64,000 bases of DNA from Pirellulales bacterium (GTDB taxonomy: Bacteria; Planctomycetota; Planctomycetia; Pirellulales; JALHPA01): positions 62,001-126,000 of the forward strand of contig JANRLT010000008.1 in NCBI GenBank assembly GCA_033762255.1, read 5' to 3'. Positions 16,475 to 26,800 of the stretch are shown here, piece after piece; position 1 is the first letter of the stretch, and every line of letters begins with the position of its first letter. The notes beneath the pieces were generated by a model. The model saw only the letters and a list, made by a program, of their open reading frames with translations. It searched no databases and was not told the DNA's origin. The translations under genes and the position numbers were made by a program.

Positions 16475-16660
16475 GGGAAATCTCCTAAGGGAGGAATTGA
16501 TGCAGAAAAAACGGATCCCCTGTATCTCGCACAATAAAATGCGGTGTCTCAACTCGTTGCGAAATGCGCGTGCAATTAGCAACGAAGGGAGGAATCTGAC
16601 AACGGCGAGAGAATTAATGAGGGCAAATTTGCCGCTCATCAAACCGTTCAAGAAAAAGAG

Positions 16661-17134
16661 TTAGCAGCGCATCAGAGAATGCGCGCGCAGAAGCTCCCTG
16701 GCCGAATCATAGATGGCATCGCAAGGAGCCAAATTGCGTTCCGTCGAGAGGCTCACTGCAAGCGACCGATTGACTTCGGTAGCGGAGCGATTAAATAGCC
16801 AATCCGAAAAATGTACCGACTGACTTTCTTCGACCAGAATTTTTGTGGGACCGAGAATCTGTCGGTCTTTGCCGCACTGACAGTCGCTTTTGCAAGGACT
16901 ATCGGGTGATTGGACAGGATGCCCCGGCAACGTTGGCGAGTCAGTCCTGCAACACGATTTCTTGAGTTCGCTGGAACAGCAACTTTTTTGATGCTCGGTT
17001 TTTGTTTCGTTGGGAATGTTTTCGTGCGAACAACAAGTTCCCAGGTTCGTTTTGGCCCGCAACGCGCAGCAGCACACCGACGGACTTAACGTCGTGAGAA
17101 TGCCGAAATAGGCGGTAAGCACTAAACGCCACAT
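16661..17134 (-). CDS. exported cysteine-rich protein
   Basis: 157 residues. A signal peptide (MWRLVLTAYFGILTTLSPSV) is followed by CCC, CCSHE, CCSSELKKSCC and SPCKSDCQCGKD, about 14 Cys in all, most before residue 90. The second half (ILVEESQSVHFSDWLFNRSA) has none until the end. Alternating CC pairs are typical of thiolate metal-binding proteins, but the family is not recognised. A similar layout is seen in the protein at 28731-29261. It precedes the TRASH-like lipoprotein on the same strand. It is probably a periplasmic metal sponge, which is inference from composition and neighbours. Confidence 0.6.
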   Translation of the reverse strand: MWRLVLTAYFGILTTLSPSVCCCALRAKTNLGTCCSHENIPNETKTEHQKSCCSSELKKSCCRTDSPTLPGHPVQSPDSPCKSDCQCGKDRQILGPTKILVEESQSVHFSDWLFNRSATEVNRSLAVSLSTERNLAPCDAIYDSARELLRAHSLMRC

Positions 17135-17262
17135 GGATACACCTGGTTTTTGCCTTGGTTACTGAATTCTAGGATCGGCGTCAAGGGTGAGTTCTACCAT
17201 CAATTCCGCGATGAAACGGAAAAAACTCCATTACTTCCGTCAGGCTTTGCAAAAATGAGCCG

Positions 17263-17302
17263 ATGCACTCCGCAAGCATCGGCGATATCTCCCGGAGTGC
17301 AT
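17263..17302. repeat. inverted repeat upstream of the Cys-rich gene
   Basis: ATGCACTCCG and CGGAGTGCAT, perfect ten-base arms with a 20-base spacer, about 130 bases upstream of the start of the Cys-rich gene at 17134. It could be an operator pair or a leader stem. Confidence 0.4.
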
Positions 17303-17532
17303 GCGACTCGTAACCTTGCGCGAACATCCGTAGCATCGATGTGTTGGTGGCACTGTTACTTTAGATGCTTGTCGTGGGCCAATTCTTCCTAGAATCAATG
17401 ATAATCCAAAAATGCCATAAGCTATTAGCTAGCCTCATCTTATGCTTCGCATACAAAGTTGCCGTGCATAAATACTTGCTAGAATGGATATTCAGAGACC
17501 GGGGTTTATCGAGGCCTACCTGTCTAAGAGTA

Positions 17533-17569
17533 CCGCCGAGTACTGGCGATTCGGGCCAGTACCCGGCGG
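17533..17569 (-). terminator. terminator-like stem after the 184-aa exported-protein gene
   Basis: CCGCCGAGTACTGGC and GCCAGTACCCGGCGG pair at 14 of 15 positions with a seven-base loop, 34 bases beyond the stop of the gene ending at 17603. No long T run follows, so it may act as an RNA-stabilising or weak terminator stem. Confidence 0.45.
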
Positions 17570-17602
17570 TTTCGCAACCTGGAGTTGACCTGGGAAATGG
17601 CT

Positions 17603-18157
17603 TTAGCGCTTCGGGGCCGCGTGGGCTTTGTGCTGAAGCGGATCCATCATCTTCTCGATCTTGAGAAGCTTGCCAAGTTGTGCGGCCGCTTCTTCCGCGG
17701 CATGGAGATCCTTTGTCATGTCCGCGCAGCAGTCGCAAACGACACTGCTCTCCAATTCAGCGCCGTCTCCCTTGCCTTCCACCATGTCGCATTTTTCCAA
17801 TGCGCTGTTATGGTGCTTAACGATTGAATCGACCAGCTTTGCCACTTCCGCGTTGTCTTTATGCGCCTCCTTGAGGGCCTGAAAATCCTTCGTCGCACCT
17901 TGCAGATTCGAGCGAATCGCCTGAACATTATCCTTCACAATCGCCCGAGAGACCTGGGGCTGTCCATGCCCGTAATTGTAGATGACCCGCGCGTGGCCCC
18001 GCGCTGCGCTCTGCCGCGTCGAGCCAGCTTGAAAGCCGGCCCCATAATTCCCCTTCGCCTTGCTGAAGCCTTCGCCCTGCGCGAAAGTGCTTCCTGCTGC
18101 GACGAAAAGCGCCACAGCGACCGCGGCCATGGCATACGTTCTGGATTTCAACAGCAT
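17603..18157 (-). CDS. exported protein with CxCC motif, unknown
   Basis: About 184 residues. The start at 18157 is fixed by AAGGAG nine bases upstream. The signal peptide is MLLKSRTYAMAAVAVALFVAAGSTFAQ. The mature protein is largely helical (IVKDNVQAIRSNLQGATKDF, LKEAHKDNAEVAKLVDSIVK) with a CDCCADM motif near residue 150, and ends in His/Lys-rich KAHAAPKR. The helical, charged mature part recalls periplasmic metal-stress proteins such as CpxP/CnrX in general shape only; no homology is claimed. It sits between the sigma/anti-sigma genes (opposite strand) and the Cys-rich gene. Confidence 0.6.
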   Translation of the reverse strand: MLLKSRTYAMAAVAVALFVAAGSTFAQGEGFSKAKGNYGAGFQAGSTRQSAARGHARVIYNYGHGQPQVSRAIVKDNVQAIRSNLQGATKDFQALKEAHKDNAEVAKLVDSIVKHHNSALEKCDMVEGKGDGAELESSVVCDCCADMTKDLHAAEEAAAQLGKLLKIEKMMDPLQHKAHAAPKR

Positions 18158-18693
18158 TGCAAACTCCTTGAACAAAAAAGGCACTAAAATAACTGCCAAT
18201 CACGAAAGCAACTCACTTTCGTGTTCCGCCAACCATTTCTAGCCAGCGGTTGGCCTTAGACCGAGATGGCGCGTGCTCGCTCAATTGCCCTATTCATTTC
18301 CGACAAACATGGCGGCACAACAGGCCAGGTGCTGCCTAACAGGAACTTCTGCTCAGCAACACTCTCTCCACTTAACTAAACCAACTCCTGCTGACGTCAA
18401 GCACAGCCTGGTTGAGTTACGTGTTAATAGGATGCCATGCAGCGGCTGATTCTTCGGAATCGTTTTTAGAAAAAATCAAGTTCGACTCTTTAAAGCGACG
18501 GCGGGTATCGCGTTGCTGCGTTGAACTGTCATTCGGAATAGGTTAATATACACGGAGCAAAAGATTGAATTTTCGTGGGCTGGCTTGTTTACCAACGGCA
18601 ATTCACCAGAATTTGCGCTGTGCATAGGCCAAAGTGGCAGTTTCTGAGCTATATCGCACAATCTGTGAAGAATTCGCACGCTTCGTGAAGAAT
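18158..18693. other. divergent promoter region between the exported-protein gene and the ECF sigma gene
   Basis: About 535 bases, AT-richer than the genes. It must hold promoters for both divergent genes. The only recognisable signal is the 16-base element at 18415-18430 that recurs at 29455-29470. Confidence 0.4.
18415..18430 (-). repeat. 16-base element shared with 29455-29470
   Basis: Read on the minus strand it is CTATTAACACGTAACT. The copy at 29455-29470 is CTATTAATGCGTAACT (14 of 16 identical). Both lie about 200-260 bases upstream of a minus-strand gene for a Cys-containing exported protein. It may be a shared regulator site. Confidence 0.35.
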
Positions 18694-19278
18694 ATGAGTT
18701 CCAGCGACATCATACTAAGCGGGAAGAGTAACGCATCAGCAGACCACGCCGATGCCGTCTCTCAGGCACTCGCGGGGTGCTTGCGCGGTGAGCGGGAATC
18801 TCAACGTCAACTGTACGAACTTTTCGAGCAGCGATGTTATCGTTTGATCTTGGGATTTGTTCCGGCGTCCGATGCCGCGGACGTGCTGCAATGCGTATTC
18901 ATCCGGGTTTTTCAGAAACTGTCGCAGTTTCAAGGTGAAAGCAGCTTCGACAGTTGGCTTTATCGATTGACGGTGAATGAATGTCTGCAAGCCTTACGAA
19001 GTCAACGGCGACGCCGCCAAAGCGCCTTGGATTATGAGCCGATGGACACCGTGCCAAGCCACGAACGGATTGCCGACCAACGCGAAATCCTCGAACTCGG
19101 TTTGGCGAGGCTGGATGAGCAATTGCGCACGATCTACGTCCTCCGCGAAATTCAGCAGTTATCTTACGCCGAAATTGCCCTCACATTGCGAATCAACGAG
19201 GGGACCGTGGCGTCGCGACTGAGCCGCGCACGTCAGGAATTGAAGCAGATCCTTATCGACTTGGGATGGGAACCGTAG
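18694..19278 (+). CDS. ECF-family RNA polymerase sigma factor
   Basis: About 194 residues from the ATG at 18694 (an upstream start at 18634 cannot be excluded; neither has a strong ribosome site). Region 2 has DAADVLQCVFIRVFQKLSQF and SSFDSWLYRLTVNECL; region 4 has LSYAEIALTLRINEGTVASRLSRARQEL, the -35-recognising helix-turn-helix. The anti-sigma gene follows at once, so the two form a regulatory pair. It is the only transcription regulator in the metal region, so it probably controls some of these genes. Its target promoters cannot be identified from one sequence. Confidence 0.9.
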   Translation: MSSSDIILSGKSNASADHADAVSQALAGCLRGERESQRQLYELFEQRCYRLILGFVPASDAADVLQCVFIRVFQKLSQFQGESSFDSWLYRLTVNECLQALRSQRRRRQSALDYEPMDTVPSHERIADQREILELGLARLDEQLRTIYVLREIQQLSYAEIALTLRINEGTVASRLSRARQELKQILIDLGWEP

Positions 19279-19280
19279 AG

Positions 19281-20099
19281 ATGAATTGCCGCGAAACACA
19301 ACCGCTGCTATCCGCATACTACGATCACGAACTGAGTCTTTCACAGACACAGTCCATCGAAGCGCATCTGGCCACCTGTTCCCACTGTGCCGATGAATTG
19401 GCAAGTTACCAAAAAATGTCCGAACTAGCCGCGCGGCATCGCAACGCGGTCGCCCTCGATATTTGGCCGCGGATCGAACCGCAACTTGTGCCGACGACTG
19501 TTCCGGCTTATCAAACGACCTCTCGACGGAAAACGGATCGTCATTGGCTGCGCCCCGCCTGGGTTGCGGCCGCAATCTTGATTTTGCTGGGCGTGTTCGC
19601 GGTCAAGTATTGGCCGGGTGATCACGCTCACAACGAAATGGCCGCTAACATGCAGGTCTTCACCGCTGACTTCGCAGTGAATCCGGATCGTGCACAACAA
19701 ACTTTACTCGCTCATTATGAAGGTAGTGAGACTTCATTGTCCGAAGCTGCAACTGCGCTGAAATTTCAACCAGCGATTGCGAAGGGACTTCCGCAAGGTT
19801 ATGCGGTCAAGAAAAGTTACTTATTGAAAATGCCTTGCTGCACTTGTATCGAAACAATCTGTGAACGTCCCGATGGTTCCCAATTTGTAATCATGGAACA
19901 TGCCAAAGAACAGGCCTTATGGTTTGGCGACCATCCATCGGTTAGCACGGAATGCCAAGGGATGCCTACGACACTGACGGATGTGAAGGGAACTCTGGCC
20001 GTGACTTGCCAGATGGCTGACCGACATTTAACGGTCATCGCCGCCCAGGGAATTGAGGAGGCTTCGCAACTAATTGGGCAGTTAGCGAGATCGGAATAG
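19281..20099 (+). CDS. anti-sigma factor with zinc-finger (zf-HC2) domain and metal-motif periplasmic part
   Basis: About 272 residues. I use the ATG at 19281, two bases after the sigma stop; a start at 19266 would overlap the sigma gene. The N-terminal ZAS domain reads H..CSHCADEL (HxxxCxxC-type), giving sigma binding. A single membrane helix (VAAAILILLGVFAVKYW, about residues 95-112) separates it from a periplasmic part of about 150 residues. That part contains KMPCCTCIETICER, a Cys cluster, plus SVSTECQGM and VTCQMA. Cys ligands outside the membrane make it a plausible sensor of periplasmic metal. That is inference: similar logic is known for CnrYXH but this protein is not that family. Confidence 0.82.
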   Translation: MNCRETQPLLSAYYDHELSLSQTQSIEAHLATCSHCADELASYQKMSELAARHRNAVALDIWPRIEPQLVPTTVPAYQTTSRRKTDRHWLRPAWVAAAILILLGVFAVKYWPGDHAHNEMAANMQVFTADFAVNPDRAQQTLLAHYEGSETSLSEAATALKFQPAIAKGLPQGYAVKKSYLLKMPCCTCIETICERPDGSQFVIMEHAKEQALWFGDHPSVSTECQGMPTTLTDVKGTLAVTCQMADRHLTVIAAQGIEEASQLIGQLARSE

Positions 20100-20165
20100 T
20101 GGAATTGGCTGCAACCCATATTGGAATCGAATTATCCTCCGCAATAGAAGGAACTGAACGAAAAA

Positions 20166-22361
20166 TCAGTCTACGCGGTTTTGGAGCAATCTCAGCCCAT
20201 TCATAATCACCAAGAGTGACGCGCCCGCGTCGGCGGCAATAGCCGACCACAGCGACGCCATGCCCGCAAACGAGAGGACCACAAACAACGCTTTGATTGA
20301 CAGCGAACACACGATATTCTGGCGAACCACCCTGATCGTGCGCCGCGAATGGCGAATCAGCCAGGGCACTAACGCCAAATTGTCCGCCAGCAACGCCACG
20401 TCCGCCGTTTCGATGGCGGCGTCGCTCCCCGCCGCTCCCATCGCAATTCCCACGCTAGCACGGGCTAAAGCTGGTGCGTCGTTGACACCATCGCCAACCA
20501 TCGCGACTTGTTGATACCGCTTATTCAACTCGGCGATTGCCGTGACTTTGTCTTGCGGCAGCAATTCCGCTTTAACTTCGGACAGCCCAAGTTGATCGGC
20601 AACATGGCGCGCGGTGGCCAGATTGTCGCCGGTCAACATAACCAACGCTTGAATTCCCAATTGCTTTAGCTCGCTCAGGATCTGTTTCACGCCAGGTCGA
20701 ATTTCATCCGCAAGGGCAATGTAACCGCAGACATGCTGGCTGTTGCCGATTACGACGATGGAGTGGCCTTGCGTTGACAATTGTTCCAGTTGGGCATGCA
20801 CCTCAGGCGTCTCTTGTCCGCGTTCCTCCAAATAGCGATGGGAACCGAGCCAGAATTCACGCTGTTCAAATAGCGCAGTCGCTCCTTTACCTTGGATCAA
20901 TTGGAAATTGTCAGCGGGGGGCGACTGAATGCCGCGTTCTTTGGCATACGCCACAATGGCCTGGGCCAACGGATGGTCGCTTCGCTGCTCAAGCGAGTTG
21001 GCTCTGGTAAGCAATTCTTGTTCGGTATGTCCGTTAAGAGCTACCACTTTCTGAACGATTGGCCGGCCCGCGGTCAACGTGCCTGTCTTATCGAAAGCGA
21101 TGGCGCGCAGGTGCGCAGGCGCTTCGACAAACGCTCCACCTTTGATTAAAACGCCTTGCCGTGCAGCCGCCGCTAACGCCGCGACAATGCTGACCGGCGT
21201 CGAAATCACCAAAGCACATGGGCAGGCAATCACCAAAAAAACCAAAGCTTGATACGCGGCACGACTCCACGCAACTTGAAACAGCAATGGCCCGCCAAAA
21301 CCAACCAAGATAGCCACCACTAAAACAACCGGTGTATAAATCCTGGCGAACTTTTCGACCCATTGTTCGGCAGGCGCACGCTGTGACTGCGCTTCGCTTA
21401 CGAGTCGTATAATTTGGGCGAGAGTCGTACTTTCCGCAGGTTTAGTGCATTCCACTCGTAATACTCCATCGCCGTTGATCGTCCCGGCAAAAACGTCGCT
21501 AGCCGGACCCTTTGAGACCGGAACACTTTCGCCAGTAATCGGAGCTTGATTGACTAGGCTTTCGCCGTCGATGACGCGGCCATCTAAAGGGATTTTCTCA
21601 CCGGGTCGCACAATGAACTGCGCCCCCGGCGATACCTGCTGCGGAGGTATCAGTTCTTCCTTGCCATTTGAGCGAACGACTCGTGCAGTGAGCGGGCTAA
21701 GTTCCAACAGCGCGGCAATCGCCTTGCGGGCGCGGTTGACGCTCCACGATTCCAATAGTAATGAGAATGAAAAAAGAAAGGCCACCGTTGCCCCTTCCAG
21801 CCATTCGCCGATTGCGATAGCGCCGCCAATGGCGATCACCATCAGCAAATTCATATCGGGACGCGCCGTTTTAATCGCGTACCAAGCTTTAGGAAGAATC
21901 GACCAACTGCCCGTCAGGATCGCGACGGCAAAGCAAAGCTTGGCGAACCAGGGAACATCGACCGATTGCGACGCTTCATCTGCGAGCTTCTCCGCAAACG
22001 CTCGGTTGGCCGAGAATTGAAAACCCCAGCCGAAGCAAACAGCCAGTCCGCTCACGGCGGTCAGCAATGTTTTTTGATGCGACGCCCAGATACTTTGCTC
22101 CGATGTCGTAGGGTTGACCGCTTCCCACGGAATCGCTCGCATCCCAGTTCTTTGAATTGCTACCTGGATGGACTCCTCAGTTAGCAATGGATTTTCAGTC
22201 AGGTCAATGCCCAATTTACGATTGAGTAAATCAAACGTAAGTCGATCTTCGGAACCGAGTAACGGGACGAGTTCACGCTTCAAAATGGCAATTTCCTCGG
22301 CGCAGTCCATTCCTTCAACACGATAAAAGCGTATTTGCCGAACTGGGTTATTTTGCGCCAT
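20166..22361 (-). CDS. Zn/Cd/Pb-type P1B-type ATPase
   Basis: 731 residues. A single divergent HMA-like N-terminus (RVEGMDCAEEI, so one Cys only), a large membrane region, CPC (380-382) within VIACPCALVISTPVSIVAAL, phosphorylation site DKTGT (424-428), and GDGVNDAPALA with the helix-8 end IETADVALLADNLALV. The CPCALVISTPVSIV form with helix-8 NGLRLL is typical of CadA/ZntA (P1B-2) pumps for Zn, Cd and Pb, in contrast to the copper type at 6591. It exports from the cytoplasm. It is convergent with the anti-sigma gene, and a short intergenic region separates it from a divergent His-rich protein gene. Confidence 0.9.
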   Translation of the reverse strand: MAQNNPVRQIRFYRVEGMDCAEEIAILKRELVPLLGSEDRLTFDLLNRKLGIDLTENPLLTEESIQVAIQRTGMRAIPWEAVNPTTSEQSIWASHQKTLLTAVSGLAVCFGWGFQFSANRAFAEKLADEASQSVDVPWFAKLCFAVAILTGSWSILPKAWYAIKTARPDMNLLMVIAIGGAIAIGEWLEGATVAFLFSFSLLLESWSVNRARKAIAALLELSPLTARVVRSNGKEELIPPQQVSPGAQFIVRPGEKIPLDGRVIDGESLVNQAPITGESVPVSKGPASDVFAGTINGDGVLRVECTKPAESTTLAQIIRLVSEAQSQRAPAEQWVEKFARIYTPVVLVVAILVGFGGPLLFQVAWSRAAYQALVFLVIACPCALVISTPVSIVAALAAAARQGVLIKGGAFVEAPAHLRAIAFDKTGTLTAGRPIVQKVVALNGHTEQELLTRANSLEQRSDHPLAQAIVAYAKERGIQSPPADNFQLIQGKGATALFEQREFWLGSHRYLEERGQETPEVHAQLEQLSTQGHSIVVIGNSQHVCGYIALADEIRPGVKQILSELKQLGIQALVMLTGDNLATARHVADQLGLSEVKAELLPQDKVTAIAELNKRYQQVAMVGDGVNDAPALARASVGIAMGAAGSDAAIETADVALLADNLALVPWLIRHSRRTIRVVRQNIVCSLSIKALFVVLSFAGMASLWSAIAADAGASLLVIMNGLRLLQNRVD

Positions 22362-22521
22362 CTGACGAGCCTCACGACAAACCGACGGAGCGGAATGGAA
22401 ACAATTGCACCAAGTATTTTCCGGTAATGCAGAGAGGTTTCGCTAACAACTACGGGCACGAATCGCTCGTCTCTCCTAAAATACCACGGACTTGTCGTTT
22501 CTAACCACTGAGGAGCATCTC

Positions 22522-23172
22522 GTGTTGAAGTTGATAGCCAAAACTCTGCTTTTTAGCGCTGGCCTGACCGGTTTCAATGCTCAAGCCCAATACCCTCACT
22601 ACTATTTTGGGCACAGTGAACCTGCGTTTCACGACTTTCACTACGGTCACTTTCCTGCCGCCTGGTCGCCCCATCCTGGTTATCTTCATCCGGCTATTCC
22701 CTGTGATGCTGTCTTCCTTTATCACAGCAACGTCCCACTCAGCGGCGGAGATTGGCAACCGACTACTCCTGTGATTGCATCAGATCCCATTGCAGCCAGA
22801 CTGAACGGCAATCAGGCGACCGGTTCACTATCAAGCGACTCACCCATTCGATCCAACCTCAATGTCCTGAATGGATTGCAAAACCAATCCACAGGCGATA
22901 TTGCTTTACTCCCTGGGAATAGCGATCCCATGTTGTTCGTCGGTCGCCAAGCGCGAGTTTTGCAAGATGACGCTCCTTTGATGGACGGCGCTGATCAATT
23001 GGGTTCAATTGATCGCGGCCAGACCCTCAAAATCCTAGACGTCCGCGGGACCTGGATAAAACTTGAAACCGACTGGTTGCGAAAGAACGCCTGGATCAAA
23101 AAGGATTTGATTGAAGTTGTGAGCGACAATTCTGCTTCGGCTGCAGAAAATAACGCGCCTCCCGCTGAATGA
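22522..23172 (+). CDS. exported His/Tyr-rich protein with SH3-like domain
   Basis: About 216 residues. I start at the GTG at 22522, because GAGGAG lies ten bases upstream; the longer frame from 22492 would start inside that site. A signal peptide (LKLIAKTLLFSAGLTGFNAQA) precedes a His/Tyr/Pro-rich segment (YPHYYFGHSEPAFHDFHYGH) likely to bind metal. A low-complexity linker follows, and the C-terminus (VGRQARVLQDDAP... to KKDLIEVV) matches a bacterial SH3-like fold. Its role is unknown. It is divergent from the Zn/Cd ATPase gene, so the two may share control. Confidence 0.65.
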   Translation: MLKLIAKTLLFSAGLTGFNAQAQYPHYYFGHSEPAFHDFHYGHFPAAWSPHPGYLHPAIPCDAVFLYHSNVPLSGGDWQPTTPVIASDPIAARLNGNQATGSLSSDSPIRSNLNVLNGLQNQSTGDIALLPGNSDPMLFVGRQARVLQDDAPLMDGADQLGSIDRGQTLKILDVRGTWIKLETDWLRKNAWIKKDLIEVVSDNSASAAENNAPPAE

Positions 23173-23198
23173 GCTTTCGTCAATATGGAATAGAAAGC

Positions 23199-23235
23199 CC
23201 GACAGGCCACCCTGCGGCGAGGAATGGCCTGTCGG
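23199..23235. terminator. bidirectional terminator-like hairpin between convergent genes
   Basis: CCGACAGGCCA and TGGCCTGTCGG, perfect eleven-base arms around a 15-base loop, midway between the convergent genes ending at 23172 and 23280. No T run is visible, so the call rests on position and stem strength. Confidence 0.5.
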
Positions 23236-23279
23236 TTCCGCTGCGAGGCTCGCATGGAGCCGCAGACAGTCGGTAGCGT

Positions 23280-23810
23280 TTATTTCTTAGGCGAGTGTTC
23301 ATGGGCATGATCGTGATCATGCGCAATCTTGCCGCGGTATTGCTTATTGCCAATGTCGATGACCAATTGGGCTTCAATGCCATGCTGTTCCAAGACGGCG
23401 ATGAGGGTGGCGTCTTTTGTGGCAAAGCAGGTGGTCGTCCCTTTGGGATCGTCCTTTTGCGGCATCGCCTCCACTTTGTACTGCTTTCCGCGACCCTTGC
23501 TTTTTACGTTGATGGCGATTTCCGCGGCGGGAACCGCGACCAGCTGTTTTGCCTCGCCATCCAACAAAAAGAAAAAAATGGCCTTTTGCTTTTCATCATG
23601 GACACATTCCACATGATATTCCTCTTTGCCCAGCTCAATTAAGTCGCCGCCGTGCGGTCCATGTTCGGGATGGGCGTGTTCCTCGGCGGGCTTCGCGGCT
23701 TGTTTAACGCGCACAAAACCAACTTGGGGGATGGCGGGGCTAGCCGCCGAAGCATTTCCGAACTCCACAGCGTACCCCGCCAGAATTAAACTTGCCAAAA
23801 GCTTACGCAT
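23280..23810 (-). CDS. exported metal-cluster protein, HGG-LG-YHVE domain
   Basis: 176 residues. The start at 23810 is fixed by AGGGAGA nine bases upstream. The signal peptide is MRKLLASLILAGYAVEFGNASA. After HAHPEHGPHGGDLIELGKEEYHVE comes a beta-rich domain that closely parallels the one in the TRASH-like lipoprotein at 15590-16474. The C-terminus is HDHDHAHEHSPKK, a His tail. The shared domain travels with RND adaptors. Here the gene follows the second permease on the same strand, so it is likely a periplasmic metal-binding accessory of that pump. Confidence 0.75.
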   Translation of the reverse strand: MRKLLASLILAGYAVEFGNASAASPAIPQVGFVRVKQAAKPAEEHAHPEHGPHGGDLIELGKEEYHVECVHDEKQKAIFFFLLDGEAKQLVAVPAAEIAINVKSKGRGKQYKVEAMPQKDDPKGTTTCFATKDATLIAVLEQHGIEAQLVIDIGNKQYRGKIAHDHDHAHEHSPKK

Positions 23811-23880
23811 TGCGATTCTCCCTAAAAAAATGAAACAATCCGTCACCAATTGAAAACCAATACAACTACGAAGCGGAATT

Positions 23881-26800
23881 TTAACTGATACTGGCATGAG
23901 TCGGGGGAGCCGATGTATTCCCTGGTTCCAACGAGCCATTGGACGCTGGCTGACTCGCTTGGGAAAATGGCGGTTTAGGCGATTCCTTTACGGAGGTTTG
24001 TTCGTCCCAGATATGCGCCAGTTCATCGCCGTTTTGGGCTTCGTTCATCATTTTTTCCGCTTGACCGCGGCCAAAACACCAGAAGAGGGCGGGATGGACA
24101 AAAAAGTCGAGTAACGTGGAACTGATCAATCCTCCCAGGATCACCGTAGCCACGGGATACAGGATTTCCTTGCCTGGCTCACCCGCGGCCAGAACCAAGG
24201 GTATCAAGGCGATTCCCGCCGTCAGCGCCGTCATGAGCATCGGCGCCAAGCGTTCCAGGCCCGCGCGTTCAATCATTTCCTTCGTAAACTGTTCTCCCTC
24301 GTGGCGAACAAGATGTAAATAGTGGGCGATGAGCAGAATCCCGTTTCGCGAAGCGATGCCGGACAGCGAAATGAAACCCACCATGCTGGCCACGGTCAAC
24401 GTCTGTCTGGTAACCACCAACGCGGCAACCGCGCCGATCGCAGCCATCGGCAACGCGGAGAGTACCTGCAAGGCCAAATTGGTGGAGTGGAACAGCGTGT
24501 ACAGCGCCAAGAACATTGCGGCCAACGAGATCAAACTCAACAAACCAATCATCCGCGTGGCATTTTTCTGACTTTCAAATTGCCCGCCGTATTCAATGAA
24601 ATACCCCGTCGGCAGCGATTCCTGAATTTTTGCCAAGCGGGTTTGGATGTCGGTTACGACGCTGTTGAGGTCGCGCCCCGCCGTATTGCATTGGATCACG
24701 ATCCGGCGGCGGACATTTTCGCGGTTGATTGTGTTCGGTCCGCTCCCCAGGCGGATTGAAGCCACCTCGGCTAACGGAATTCGACCGCCGGAGGGGAGAT
24801 TGATCGAGAGCCGCCGCAATCGTTCGGGGTCTTGGCGATATTCGTCATCCAACCGCACCACGAGGTCAAATTTCCTTTCCCCCAGGACGATTTCGGAAAC
24901 TACTTTGCCGTTCAAGGCGCTTTCGATGAATTCGTTGACGTAATCCGCGGTCAGCCCAAGTCGCAACAAACTATCTCGGTCAAGCTGGATTTGCAGTTGG
25001 GGGATTTCCGTCTGCTGCTCGACTTGCAGATCCTTCACGCCGGGAATGTCGGCCATGGCGGCTTTCATTTCATCCGCTTTTTGTCGCAAGATGTTCAGAT
25101 CGTCGCCATAGAGTTTGATACCGACTTGGGCTTTCACTCCGGAAAGCATGTGCGAAATGAGGTGGGCTAACGGTTGTTCGGCGGAAATCACGACGCCGGG
25201 AATTTGCGTCAGTTCTTCCCGCAGTTCTTCCAACACTTCTTCCCGGCTGCGCCCGCTGTTGGGATCGAAACTGATGATAATTTCCGAAACATTGACCCCT
25301 TCGGCATGTTCGTCCAGTTCGGCCCGCCCCGTGCGCCGACCGAAGGCGGTGACGCCCTTAATTTTGCCGATGCGTTCATCGACCATCGCGGCGATTTGAT
25401 TCGACGTGGCCAACGACGTGCCGGGCGAGAGGAGAACATTGACTTGCACGCTGCCTTCGTTGAAGGGGGGCAAAAAATCCCGCCCCAGTTGGCTCACGAC
25501 AATCACGCTCACCAAGACCGCGACCGAGACCGTGGCGAGAATCGGCACCGGGTAGCGCAAGCTAAACCGAATCGCGAAGCCGAAAACCCATTTGAGAAAG
25601 CGTAACAAAAAGCCGTCTTTGTCATGGCCCATGAATTTGGCGTTGGGCAATAGCCAATACGATAAGACGGGAGTAACGGTCAGCGAGACTACCAAAGACG
25701 CGATAATCGAGACGATATACGCGATCCCCAGCGGCGTGAACAAACGGCCTTCCATGCCTCCTAAGGCAAACAACGGCACAAAGACCAACACCACGAGAAT
25801 GGTGCTGAAGACAATCGAATTCCGCACTTCGCTACTGGCTTCATAGACCACCAGCAAGGCCGATTTTGGGTTGGCCGCATGCTTGTTCTCTTTGAGACGA
25901 CGAAAGATGTTCTCCACATCGACAATCGCGTCGTCCACCAACTCGCCGATCGCGACGGCCAAGCCCCCCAAGGTCATCGTGTTGATTGTCATCCCCGACC
26001 ACTTAAAAACTAAACCGGTGACGACAATCGAAAGCGGAATCGCGGTCAGCGTGATGAATGTTGTCCGAAAATTCATCAGAAACAAAAAGAGGATGATCAC
26101 GACCAAAATGCCGCCGTCACGCAGCGCTTCAATCACATTATGAATGCTTAAGTCGATGAATTCTTTTTGCTGATAAACCTCGGAGTTGATGATGACATCG
26201 GGCGGCAGCGAGGCCTTGAGTTCATTCAACGCTTTAATCACATCAGTCGTGATTTTGCGAGTATCCGAACCGGGCTGTTTGGCGATGACGATCATGACGG
26301 CAGGGTCGCCATCGACCGCGGCGTCGCCGCGCTTAACCTGGGCCGCCTCGCGCACGCGGGCGACCTGGCCCAAACTGATGGGATTGACGCTGTCGGACTT
26401 GATCACAATTTTATTGAGGTCTTGAATGTTCTTAATCCGTCCCATCGCGCGGACCAGAAGTTCTTTGCCACCGCTATCCAAATAGCCGCCGGTAGCGTTG
26501 GAATTGCTTTTTTTGACGGCTTGTTCCACTTCTTCCAGCGTGACGTCGTACTTGAGCAATTCATCTTCATTGACCAACACTTGATATTGCTTTCGGCCTC
26601 CGCCCATCGTGATGACTTGGGCCACGCCGGGAATGGTCAGTAAGCGTTGTCGCACCACCCAATCCGCCAAGGTCCGTAATTCAATCGGGTCCGTTTTGCC
26701 CGTTTTGCTGTACATCCCCACTTGCAAAACTTGCCCCATGATCGAAGAAATGGGGGCCATTTGGGGTTTAACTCCCGCAGGCAAGCGATCCGCGGCCAGG

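Larger units (their letters stand above)
17135..17602. other. intergenic region with two hairpins
   Basis: Gene-free stretch of about 470 bases. It holds a terminator-like stem near its right end (17533-17569) and a ten-base-arm inverted repeat (17263-17302), both listed separately. The overlapping short frames have no start signals. Nothing else is recognised. Confidence 0.5.
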
